A stretch of DNA of 52,507 nucleotides from Phormidium tenue FACHB-1052. GTDB taxonomy: Bacteria; Cyanobacteriota; Cyanobacteriia; Phormidesmidales; Phormidesmidaceae. Where the stretch lies: positions 1 through 52,507 of the forward strand of contig NZ_JACJQN010000027.1 in NCBI RefSeq assembly GCF_014696675.1, read 5' to 3'. The translations under genes were made by a program, and so were the position numbers. The notes beneath the pieces are model-generated. The model was not told where the DNA came from and searched no databases. It worked only from the letters and a program-made list of their open reading frames with translations. Positions 45,701 through 52,507 of this stretch are shown here, piece by piece; within the stretch, counting starts at the first letter, position 1; every line of letters begins with the position of its first letter.

Positions 45701-48507
45701 GCGGGAACGGGGTTTAAGTGAGCATCTAAAATATAGACCTGAGTATTGAGAATAGGACGACCAATCGTAAGAGGATTGTCTCCTGGATGAAGTTCGGCAA
45801 CGGTGGCCCAGATGGTAGTTTCGGTGGGGCCGTAAGCGTTGAAGAAGCGGCGGTTGGCAGCCCAGCGATCGATTACCTGGCTGGAGCAGATTTCTCCCCC
45901 AGTGATTAACACTTGAAGATTAGGCAATTCTCCAGAGGGCAAAACGGCGAGTACGGCTGGCGTCATTAGAGCGTGAGTGATGGCATGCTCTTGCAGAAAT
46001 TGCATCAGTGCCATACCCGGTAATTGGGCAGACTGAGGAGGAATATATAAGGTGCCGCCAGAGCCAAGGGCAAGGGCAATCTCGAAAATAGACGCATCAA
46101 AGCTGAGAGAGCTAAATTGCAAAACTCGGCTAGTGCGGTTGGGCTGAAAGACCTGTTGTTGAGCCCGTACCACGTTACATAGACCCCAGTGAGAGAGTAG
46201 AACTCCCTTAGGGGTGCCCGTAGAGCCAGAGGTATAGATGACGTAGGCAAGATCGGGAAACCCCTCACCCCCTAGCCTTCTGTCCCCATGACGAGAGAGG
46301 AGAGACTGAGCCGATAAGGTTTCCCCTGATTTTCTACTTTCTTCCTGCTCTTGCTCCCCTTCTCCCTTATCGGGAGAAGGGGTTGGGGAATGAGGGCACA
46401 ACGGCTGGTCTAAGCAAACAATGGTTGCTGAAGTTGCGGGTAAGGATTCGGTAAGCCAAGACTGCGTTAGCAGAATAGAAACTTGCGTGTCATTGAGAAT
46501 GAATTGGAGGCGATCGCTTGGATAGGTCGGGTCAAGCGGCACATAAGCTCCTCCCGCTTTGAGAATGCCGAGAATGCCAATCACCATGTCGGCAGAGCGA
46601 TCGACACACAACCCCACCAGGGAATTGGGTTGAACTCTCATTTTTCTCAGGCTTTGTCCTAACTGATCGGCCTGACGATCGAGTGCTTGATAGGTAAGAG
46701 TTTGGAATTCGGTGACAAGAGCGATCGTCTTTGGAGTCTGCTTTGCATAGGCTTCAACAAAGTGATGAAAGTAAACTATCTCCTTCACTGGAGAAGCTTC
46801 TACGCTGGTTTTCTCCTGATGAGAAAATCCGGCTGGACTTCCGGTCTTCCCATTCTTTAAACATCCGCTCCAGTCATGCAAAATCTGCTGATTTTCTTCG
46901 GGTGTGAGCAACGGCAAGTCTGATAATCGAGCATCTGGATTCGCGACAATCCCTTCTAAAAGCGTTTTGAAATGACCGACCAAGCGCGCAATTCTATCGC
47001 GATCGAACAGATCAGTGCTGTAGGAGATGAAGCCGCCCAAACCGTCTTGCGATCGCCAAAAACTCTTCAACCCGTGGGCGGGTTCCCACAGGTGCACCTC
47101 CAGATCAAAGCGGGTGCTGGCAGAGTCTAGAGGTGCAGGTTCTAGCGTCAGTGCAGGTAGATCTAGGGGCTGCATGGGGGCGTTTTGCAGGGCAAAAGCC
47201 ACCTGAAATAATGGGTTGCGGCTCAGGTCGCGATCGGGATCTAATTCTTCAACCAGTTTCTCAAAGGGTAGATCTTGATGCTCATAGGCTCCTAGGGCAA
47301 CCTGGCGAACCTGCTCCAGCAGTTCACGAAAGGTAGGATTGCCCGACAACTCCGATCGCATCACCAAACTGTTTACAAAAAAGCCGATTAATCCCTCCAC
47401 CTCACTGCGATGGCGGTTGGCAATGGGAGTTCCAATCGCAATGTCTTCTTGGCCTGTGTATCGATAAAGTAAGGTTTGAAACGCGGCCAGCAGGGTCATA
47501 AACAGAGATGTTCCAGACTGCTGGCTGAATGTTTCTAGTGCCTGGGAAAGGGCAGGGGAAATGTGTACGGGATAGGTCGCGCCTCGATAGGTTTGAACAG
47601 CAGGACGGGGGCGATCGCTCGGCAATTCCAGTACAGGCAAGTCTTGCAATTGTTGCCGCCAGTAACTCAATTGTTTCTCTAAAACCTCTCCCTGCAACCA
47701 GTTATGCTGCCAGCGGGCAAAGTCAGCGTATTGAATTGGCAAGGGAGGTAAAGTCGGCGATCGATCCTCCACAAATGCCGTATAGAAATAGCCCAGTTCT
47801 CGAATCAATATTCCTAAAGACCATCCATCGGCAACAATGTGATGCATGGTCAGCAACAACACAGATTCGGCTGCGTCAAAATGCAGCAGTGTCATGCGCA
47901 CTAGAGAGTCGGTCGTTAAGTTAAATGGGCGTTGAGCTTCGGCTGCCGCTAATTGTTGCCGAATGCGATCGCGTTCACTAATCGCAACCGCTTGCAAATT
48001 CACAACAGCAAGTTCGACATTGGCGTTAGGTTCAACGACTTGAACGGGTTGCCCATCCACAGTTGTAAATCGGGTACGCAGGGCAGCATGGCGATGCACA
48101 ATTTCTTGGAGCGATCGCTCCAGTGCAGAGCGATCGAGCGCTCCCTTTAAGTGAATGGCGGCAGGTACGTTGTAGAAGGGATTGTGAGGGGCGAGCTGGT
48201 AGAGAAACCAGAGCCGCTGTTGGGCAAAGGAGAGGGGGGAGGTAGATGTGTGGGAGGGAGAGTGGGTGGATGGAAAACTATCTTTTGGATGCAGTTCTCC
48301 GCTGCCTAAATTTATTTGTAGATAGGTAATGAGTTCGGCTTTGCGGTCGGTTAATTCTTGACGGAGGGCGGGGGTGAGGGTTCCTTCGGGGGCGTTGCAG
48401 CGGAGCCGAGTCTGGTTATTTTCAACGGTAGGATCAGTTTCGATGGAGAGCTTAATATCGAGTTGGTGGAGGTGGGAAATAAAGTCAGCGATCGCCCGGT
48501 TGGTCAT
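42721..48507 (-). CDS. Non-ribosomal peptide synthetase, terminating module with methyltransferase and thioesterase
   Basis: This is a 1928-residue NRPS. Domains in order: TubC-type N-terminal docking domain (about 1-65); condensation (about 95-530, HHIVADG near 221); adenylation (AYVIYTSGSTGTPKG near 756); and a methyltransferase inserted late in the A domain (VLEIGCGTG near 1130, VVQYFP near 1205), in the position of N-methyltransferases. The A-domain end is SSGKVDRRALPP near 1510. The peptidyl carrier has FFESGGHSLLATQ (Ser near 1571), and the type I thioesterase has GWSFGG (Ser near 1744). It should add one residue, probably N-methylated, and release the product. By-eye pocket residues are D-A-F-L-I-G-A-I-W, which I cannot assign to a substrate. 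It overlaps the upstream NRPS gene by four bases. An unusual repeat-derived linker is listed separately. Confidence 0.95.
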   Translation of the reverse strand: MTNRAIADFISHLHQLDIKLSIETDPTVENNQTRLRCNAPEGTLTPALRQELTDRKAELITYLQINLGSGELHPKDSFPSTHSPSHTSTSPLSFAQQRLWFLYQLAPHNPFYNVPAAIHLKGALDRSALERSLQEIVHRHAALRTRFTTVDGQPVQVVEPNANVELAVVNLQAVAISERDRIRQQLAAAEAQRPFNLTTDSLVRMTLLHFDAAESVLLLTMHHIVADGWSLGILIRELGYFYTAFVEDRSPTLPPLPIQYADFARWQHNWLQGEVLEKQLSYWRQQLQDLPVLELPSDRPRPAVQTYRGATYPVHISPALSQALETFSQQSGTSLFMTLLAAFQTLLYRYTGQEDIAIGTPIANRHRSEVEGLIGFFVNSLVMRSELSGNPTFRELLEQVRQVALGAYEHQDLPFEKLVEELDPDRDLSRNPLFQVAFALQNAPMQPLDLPALTLEPAPLDSASTRFDLEVHLWEPAHGLKSFWRSQDGLGGFISYSTDLFDRDRIARLVGHFKTLLEGIVANPDARLSDLPLLTPEENQQILHDWSGCLKNGKTGSPAGFSHQEKTSVEASPVKEIVYFHHFVEAYAKQTPKTIALVTEFQTLTYQALDRQADQLGQSLRKMRVQPNSLVGLCVDRSADMVIGILGILKAGGAYVPLDPTYPSDRLQFILNDTQVSILLTQSWLTESLPATSATIVCLDQPLCPHSPTPSPDKGEGEQEQEESRKSGETLSAQSLLSRHGDRRLGGEGFPDLAYVIYTSGSTGTPKGVLLSHWGLCNVVRAQQQVFQPNRTSRVLQFSSLSFDASIFEIALALGSGGTLYIPPQSAQLPGMALMQFLQEHAITHALMTPAVLAVLPSGELPNLQVLITGGEICSSQVIDRWAANRRFFNAYGPTETTIWATVAELHPGDNPLTIGRPILNTQVYILDAHLNPVPAGIPGELYIGGAGVAQGYLNRPGLTMKRFVSTDLKGVFSPTNKQQSTLYKTGDRVLYNRDGTIHFLGRIDHQIKIRGFRVELGEIETTLQRHPAIQDAVVIPSAASSLIAYFSLDTDYLKETGLRSLQTQHLQHWQTLYNQTYQSTGTPQHPEPSNPQFNITGWNSSYTGKPIPLEQMQEWVSDRVQQILALKPKRVLEIGCGTGLLLFQIAPHCQQYVGTDFSAVSLSSVQAQLDNLNFSHIELLQRIATDFEGIDLESFDVVILNSVVQYFPDEAYLMQVLEKAIATVAENGILFVGDVRNLALLPAFHSWMKFVQAEDGVERSQLWHQVERSQFEEPELAIDPAFFYALRSQFTQIRQVDIRLTRGHSQNEMTQFRYNVLLRVEQSRDVGFCASAQPTLAIRDPREQLDWKHHSVTVQETHQQLLAAEPEIFIITNVANSRVNGAVTTANWLQNKKAPKTVGRMREQLKDTESLAIDPQDWWNLETTLPYTVEITWSTSSAAGDYDVMLIRHGVDAAEDVLPHNERSPQPFTNYPLQANIARQLIPELRQYLTQALPDYMVPAAFVPLATLPLNSSGKVDRRALPPLDHAQHNDLPASNAPQTSTETALIEIWQELLQLKHVNRHDNFFESGGHSLLATQMTSRIRDTFKLELPLKNVFAAPTIAQLAPILDALRDTTPTTPPLVRLDRTAYRRKQSTLLSQPSQVISVPPQQETSLTLPPTSPLVPLALGGSEPPFFCVHPMFGVVFPYLELAHHLKSDRSFYGLQPLGLDGKSRPLNRMEAIAAYYIQAIQTLQPHGPYYLGGWSFGGLVAFEMAQQLTQAGEKVELLAIFDTVAPCTKPSFSQSFKFLMKTALWSTLPFLLDLGALATQRLQSQNSWFSRWQWSAITRLIPEESRLRLADESAINAMLPIVYANSQATQDYVPQPYSQAIALFKAAEQSDANQFDETLGWSELVKNIQLHEVPGNHLSLLKQPHVQILAQQLGHYLT
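46261..46396. repeat. Repeat element inserted in frame within the NRPS adenylation domain
   Basis: Between core motifs A2 and A3 the protein carries about 30 extra residues, rich in Pro, Glu, Gln and Arg, compared with the other NRPS in the operon. The DNA here resembles a common intergenic cyanobacterial repeat: it begins CCCCTCACCCCCTAGCC on the plus strand, ends TTGGGGAATGAGGG, and contains a perfect 11-bp hairpin (46356-46366 with 46372-46382, CCCCTTCTCCC). The frame is kept open. Borders are approximate. Confidence 0.7.
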
Positions 48508-51500
48508 AGGTCTATTTCCTCACGTCGTTGAGAATTAACTCCGCTTTGATCGCTTATTAATGCGGTGAAGTCGGGTTGGAGCGTTGCCTGGAGGGTATTG
48601 ATCTGCTGCGCTAATTCGGCAATGGTAGGGGTTTCAAAGATGCTTCGCAGGGGCAGCTCGATATGTAAGCGATCACGTACCCGTGAAACGACCTGAGTAG
48701 CTAACAAGGAATGTCCTCCCAGTTCAAAAAAGTTGTCGTCAATGCCCACTTGTTGTCCCAATAGCTGCACCCAAATTTCCACTAACGTTGCTTCCAAAGA
48801 CGTTGTAGGAGCTGTCGTTGCACTGGATTCTGCCCTGTGCAATGTTGGGGGTGGTAATGCTTTCTGGTCTACTTTGCCGTTAGCCGTTAGAGGCAGCCTA
48901 TCCAGCACCACAAACGCCGCAGGAATCATGTATGCAGGAAGCCGTTTTTTTAGTAGCGATCGCAGTTCTCGTTCTATCAGGGCTGCCGCTGCATTGAGCA
49001 CAATATAGGCAACCAACTGTCGATCTTGATCAATCTCCCGCACGACAACAATCACGGCTTGCACCGATGAATGTTGCGCGATCGTCAGTTCAATCTCACT
49101 TAGCTCTACTCGAAATCCCCGAATTTTAATCTGGTTATCTGCACGGCCTAAAAACTCCAAATTGCCGTCAGGATGGTAGAGCGCACGATCGCCTGTTTTG
49201 TATAAAAACTCATTGATATTTTCCCTTATCCAATCCTGTGGCCAACTACTAGATGAGCAATCTATAAACTTTTCAGCCGTCAAGTCCGGACGATTCAAAT
49301 ACCCTTTTGCTAAACCGTTCCCACCTAAATAGATTTCACCAACGACCCCTGCCGGAACCGGGTTCATGTGGGCATCGAACAGATACGTTTGAGTATTGGC
49401 GATCGCCATGCCAATAGGAATTGTTGCAGCATTTTGGGGAATTTCTTGAATCTCGTACCAGGTGGAAAACGTTGTATTTTCTGTAGGGCCGTACACATGT
49501 AGCAGGTGTTGGGGTTTGCCCTGTTGCACCAGCGATCGCACCCGCTCAACATTCACCATTTCACCGCCAAACAGCAGATATTTAAGCGATCGAAAGGCAT
49601 CAGGAATTTGACTAACGGTTTGATTTAACAAAGCGGTGGTAAGAAACAGAATACTAATATTTAGCTGCTGTAATGTGCCAGAAAAATCAGCGGGAGACAG
49701 GGTGATTTCTCGCTCGATGCCGATTAGCTGTGCGCCGTTTAACAAGGCCCCCCACACTTCAAAGGTGGCGGCATCAAAGGCGAGGTTGGCTACCTGAGCC
49801 ATGCGATCGCCAGCTCTGATCTGCACATAATCCGTATTGCACACCAACCGATTGACCGCTCGATGAGGCACCATAACGCCTTTAGGAGTGCCCGTAGAGC
49901 CAGAGGTATAAATCACATAGGCAAGCTGAGCAGCGGCATAGGGAGTACATAAGTTCTGCTCTGATTCCTGGGCGATCGCGTCCCATGCCTGCTCTAAACA
50001 AACCACCTGAGTGGTCGCTGTTTGCAATTCGTCTACCCAGTTTGCTTCTGAGAGAACAACGGTAATTCCCGCATCCTCGACCATAAAGCGCAACCGCTCT
50101 ACCGGATAACTGGGGTCAAGAGGTACGTAAACTCCTCCCGCTTTGAGAATGGCCAACATGGCAGCGATCGCTTCTATCCCCCGTTCCAGGCAGATGCCGA
50201 CGGGCATCTCTGTGCCAATGCCCAGCCGTTGCAAATATCGTGCCAGTTGGTTGCTGCCCTGATTTAACTGCTGATAGGTGAATTGTTGGTTGCTAAATTG
50301 CAGGGCAATCGCATCAGGTCGTTCTCTCACCTGAGCTTCAAATAGATGATGAATACAATCATTAGGATTGCTGGATTGATTGATAATCCACCGTTTGATT
50401 AACTCTTGTTGGTCTTCAGTTGTAAGTAATGACAGGGCAGAAAGAGGCGTGTTTGGGTTAGCAGAAATTCCCTCTAGCAGGGTTTGAAAGTGCTTGAGCA
50501 GGGATGCGATCGCGCTGGCCTCAAACACCTCAGCGTTGTAAATCACCATGCCCCGTAACCCGTTTGAGTGTTGCCAACCCTTACCCCACAAATTTCTAAA
50601 GTTATCTTCACAGATCCAAACGTAAAATTCCAGATCAAAGCGAGATGTCTTGGTCTCCAGATCTACCGGGCTGAGAATTAGCCCCGGCAATTCTAGTTGC
50701 GTCATGGGTGAGTTTTGCAGGGCAAACACCACTTGAAATAGGGGATTTTGACCAAGTTTACGAACGGGCTGTAGTTCCTCGACCAGCTTTTCAAACGGCA
50801 AATCTTGATGATCGTAGGCGGCTAGAGTAACCTCCCGTACTCGCTCTAACAATTCCAAAAACGTTGGATCGCCTTCTAGGTTAGTTCGCAGAACCAGGCT
50901 ATTCACAAAAAAGCCGATTAGCCCCTCCAATTCACTCTGATGCCGATTGGCAATGGGAGTGCCGATCGCTAAATCGGTTTGCCCGGTATAGCGGTGCAGC
51001 AGGGTTTGAAATGCCGCCAGCAGGGTCATAAACAGCGTCACTTCTGCCTGTTGGCTCAGGTTTTCTAACGCCTCCAATAATCGCTGAGGCAGTTCCAGCA
51101 ATTGACTTGCGCCCTGAGACCTTTGGGATAATGACTGTCCTGATATGGGCAATGATGCACCTGGCAGTTGCAGCACTGGGACATCTTTTAACTGCTGTTT
51201 CCAATAGCTCAACTGAGTATTCAGCACTTCACCCTGCAACCATTGCCGCTGCCAGTGAGCAAAATCTGCATATTGAATCGGCAATTCGGGCAGTACAACA
51301 GATTTATTTTGAACTGAAGCGGCATATCCTTCACCCAATTCTCGAATCAAAACACCACTTGACCATTCATCAAAAATAATGTGATGCAGCGCAATGAGCA
51401 TCAGGTGTTCGTCATCCTGCAATTGCCACAGTTGCACTCGAAAGAGTGGTTGCTGATTGAGGTGAAACGGGTGTTGGAGAGTTTGCCAGATGTCTTGTAA

Positions 51501-51833
51501 CGCTATGACTTCGCGATCGGGGGCAGGGTGCGATCGCAAATCTATCAGCGGCAGTGGCACATCCACCTGATCGGCGACGATCTGCATTAATTGACCATCA
51601 ACGACATCAAAGGAGGTTCGCAAAATTTCGTGCCGCCGCACAATCGTCTGCATACTGCACTGGAGATGCGATCGCTGTAAATCACCGCTAAGGCGAAATA
51701 CTAGAGGACTCGTATAAAGAGCATCTCCCGGCAGTAGCTGGTCAATAAACCACAAACGCTGCTGGGCAAACGAGGCGGGAAAGACAAAAACATCTGCCTC
51801 AATGTGCGCCTGAGTCGGTTCGTCTACAATCAT
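48504..51833 (-). CDS. Non-ribosomal peptide synthetase, first module (C-A-PCP)
   Basis: This 1109-residue NRPS has a condensation domain from the N-terminus (FPASFAQQRLWFIDQLLPGD; catalytic motif HHIIFDEWS near 148), an adenylation domain (AYVIYTSGSTGTPKG near 637, ANGKVDQKALPP near 984) and a peptidyl carrier (FFELGGHSLLATQ, Ser near 1040). The C motif has Glu where Gly is usual (HHxxxDE), but both His and the Asp are kept. There is no docking domain in front, so the C domain may acylate the first amino acid. By-eye pocket residues D-A-F-F-L-G-V-T-F plus the invariant Lys resemble codes for Ile/Val-type aliphatic residues. It overlaps the following NRPS by four bases, giving one operon. Confidence 0.95.
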   Translation of the reverse strand: MIVDEPTQAHIEADVFVFPASFAQQRLWFIDQLLPGDALYTSPLVFRLSGDLQRSHLQCSMQTIVRRHEILRTSFDVVDGQLMQIVADQVDVPLPLIDLRSHPAPDREVIALQDIWQTLQHPFHLNQQPLFRVQLWQLQDDEHLMLIALHHIIFDEWSSGVLIRELGEGYAASVQNKSVVLPELPIQYADFAHWQRQWLQGEVLNTQLSYWKQQLKDVPVLQLPGASLPISGQSLSQRSQGASQLLELPQRLLEALENLSQQAEVTLFMTLLAAFQTLLHRYTGQTDLAIGTPIANRHQSELEGLIGFFVNSLVLRTNLEGDPTFLELLERVREVTLAAYDHQDLPFEKLVEELQPVRKLGQNPLFQVVFALQNSPMTQLELPGLILSPVDLETKTSRFDLEFYVWICEDNFRNLWGKGWQHSNGLRGMVIYNAEVFEASAIASLLKHFQTLLEGISANPNTPLSALSLLTTEDQQELIKRWIINQSSNPNDCIHHLFEAQVRERPDAIALQFSNQQFTYQQLNQGSNQLARYLQRLGIGTEMPVGICLERGIEAIAAMLAILKAGGVYVPLDPSYPVERLRFMVEDAGITVVLSEANWVDELQTATTQVVCLEQAWDAIAQESEQNLCTPYAAAQLAYVIYTSGSTGTPKGVMVPHRAVNRLVCNTDYVQIRAGDRMAQVANLAFDAATFEVWGALLNGAQLIGIEREITLSPADFSGTLQQLNISILFLTTALLNQTVSQIPDAFRSLKYLLFGGEMVNVERVRSLVQQGKPQHLLHVYGPTENTTFSTWYEIQEIPQNAATIPIGMAIANTQTYLFDAHMNPVPAGVVGEIYLGGNGLAKGYLNRPDLTAEKFIDCSSSSWPQDWIRENINEFLYKTGDRALYHPDGNLEFLGRADNQIKIRGFRVELSEIELTIAQHSSVQAVIVVVREIDQDRQLVAYIVLNAAAALIERELRSLLKKRLPAYMIPAAFVVLDRLPLTANGKVDQKALPPPTLHRAESSATTAPTTSLEATLVEIWVQLLGQQVGIDDNFFELGGHSLLATQVVSRVRDRLHIELPLRSIFETPTIAELAQQINTLQATLQPDFTALISDQSGVNSQRREEIDL

Positions 51834-52170
51834 TTACACCCTGCATCTGTTGAACCCCACTCTGTTGTAAGGAAAAAGAAGAGTTGAGAATTATGCTTTA
51901 GGGTAGATTTTGACAAAAATCTCTGTGTCTTTTTATTGCGCGCTCACTAATAAAAGGCTGTATAACGCTGAATGCACCTGTTTACACAAAATATTTCAAC
52001 TTGTTCATTAAAATTGCTGCAATTTTAGGCAAGGCTAGTAGTCACTATTAAGCTCAATCTGCAAGGTGCATTCGTCAACCTCTATGGTTTAGTCGAGGGC
52101 GAAATGCTTATATCTAACATTTTCACTGCACTAGAACAAAAACAGGCGTTGCTGATCAACGGTATAATTT

Positions 52171-52242
52171 GCCCCCCTAGCCCCCCAATTCTGGGGGGAA
52201 CCAGACGACTTCAAAGCCCCCCAAGTTTGGGGGGTTGGGGGC
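52171..52242. repeat. C/G-rich double-hairpin repeat
   Basis: Two hairpins, CCCCCCAATTCTGGGGGG (52181-52198) and CCCCCCAAGTTTGGGGGG (52217-52234), are flanked by GCCCCCCTAG on the left and TTGGGGGC on the right, so the whole element is itself an inverted repeat. This resembles a widespread cyanobacterial intergenic repeat family. Confidence 0.75.
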
Positions 52243-52407
52243 GATGCAGCAACTGTTGCTTTTGCAGATTCATTCCTCAATTCAGCAACGCCCAAAAACA
52301 ATCTGTCGTTGAGCGACAAAAGCCATTGCGTCCAGCGAGCGCGTTCTGCATGGTGGCCGTTCGATTTAAACGGCTCGATGGATGAGCGCAATGAGGGCGA
52401 TCCCTAA

Positions 52408-52423
52408 GAGGGCGTTTGAAAAG
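52408..52423. mobile_element. Probable terminal inverted repeat of an IS5-like element
   Basis: GAGGGCGTTTGAAAAG lies just outside the end of a transposase coding sequence and resembles IS5-family terminal repeats. The other end is outside the window, so it cannot be checked here. Confidence 0.5.
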
Positions 52424-52441
52424 GGGTAGGGGTGTAGCCAA

Positions 52442-52507
52442 TTAAGCCAAGCGCCTGAGCATGATGCGAACCATAGCAATCTGGAGCATAGCCTCAGCGT
52501 TTTCAGG
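52442..52507 (-). CDS. IS5-family transposase, C-terminal end (partial)
   Basis: The minus strand from the window edge reads PENAEAMLQIAMVRIMLRRL then Ala and a stop at 52442-52444. The ending A-I--AM-R-MLRRLA is characteristic of IS5-type transposases (DDE endonuclease that moves the element). Only the last 21 residues are inside the window, so I cannot say whether the gene is intact. A terminal-repeat-like sequence follows 19 bp after the stop. Confidence 0.75.
   Translation of the reverse strand, partial: PENAEAMLQIAMVRIMLRRLA

Larger units (their letters stand above)
51834..52441. other. Region upstream of the NRPS operon, with repeats
   Basis: About 600 bp. The AT-rich part next to 51834-52100 probably holds the NRPS promoter; no strong ribosome site is seen before the ATG. 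A C/G-rich hairpin repeat sits at 52171-52242. Open frames on both strands at 52104-52391 are formed largely by that repeat and look non-coding. From 52408 an insertion element begins. Confidence 0.5.

Noticed and set aside
52104..52391. Open frames on both strands near the right edge
   Set aside because: They run through the C/G-rich hairpin repeat and have no protein-like motif.

Overview
The window looks like chromosomal DNA from a cyanobacterium, probably a filamentous Leptolyngbya/Nodosilinea-like lineage. The octamer GCGATCGC (HIP1) recurs through most genes. Several proteins are of cyanobacterial type: a fused ModBC, DevB/DevC/DevA exporters, a DUF2584 protein, PAS-LuxR regulators and a TubC-docked NRPS. 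Short palindromic repeat families resembling those of cyanobacterial genomes also occur. No rRNA, tRNA, CRISPR array or prophage was recognised.

Layout. (1) 0.6-3.3 kb: molybdate uptake, with lipoprotein ModA and a fused ModB-ModC. (2) 3.6-6.3 kb: an NDP-forming acyl-CoA synthetase/GNAT protein (PatZ-like) split in two by an apparent one-base deletion. (3) 6.5-9.5 kb: a small membrane-anchored protein, moaA (molybdenum cofactor, a thematic partner of modABC) and ilvA. (4) 9.7-13.8 kb: a chemoreceptor and a large anchored protein with Asp-rich loops. (5) 14.1-18.3 kb: an unfamiliar island in which two paralogous PAS-LuxR regulators bracket two possibly related beta-rich proteins and a SUKH protein. 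(6) 18.4-30.6 kb: an envelope export block, with a MacAB-type ABC system, an outer-membrane barrel-like protein divergent from a FecR-domain protein, a DevB-DevC-DevC-DevA exporter operon and a YbjN-like protein. (7) 31.4-37.1 kb: mixed single genes, including an exostosin-like glycosyltransferase, a ProA-like enzyme lacking its expected catalytic cysteine, an FkbM-type methyltransferase, a coiled-coil protein and a Lys/Ala-rich protein. (8) 37.1-42.5 kb: a 1213-residue membrane/serine-hydrolase protein, a decayed Uma2-family gene and a small membrane protein. (9) 42.7-51.8 kb: a two-gene, two-module NRPS operon (C-A-PCP, then TubC-C-A[MT]-PCP-TE), followed by repeats and the edge of an IS5-like element.

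How the genes fit together. ModABC imports molybdate and MoaA starts the cofactor that uses it. The MacAB-like and DevBCCA exporters, the barrel protein and the FecR protein form a plausible cell-envelope or secretion neighbourhood. The NRPS pair should make an N-methylated dipeptide or, because the first module starts with a condensation domain, an acylated dipeptide released by the terminal thioesterase. The NRPS region and parts of 14-15, 17-18, 30.6-32.5 and 41.6-42.7 kb look more AT-rich than the rest, which suggests separate acquisition.

The strongest leads are the repeat-derived in-frame insertion inside the NRPS adenylation domain, the regulator-bracketed island at 14-18 kb, the Cys-to-Val ProA-like enzyme, the split PatZ-like gene and the double-DevC exporter. 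All functional assignments come from reading motifs by eye; no database search was run.
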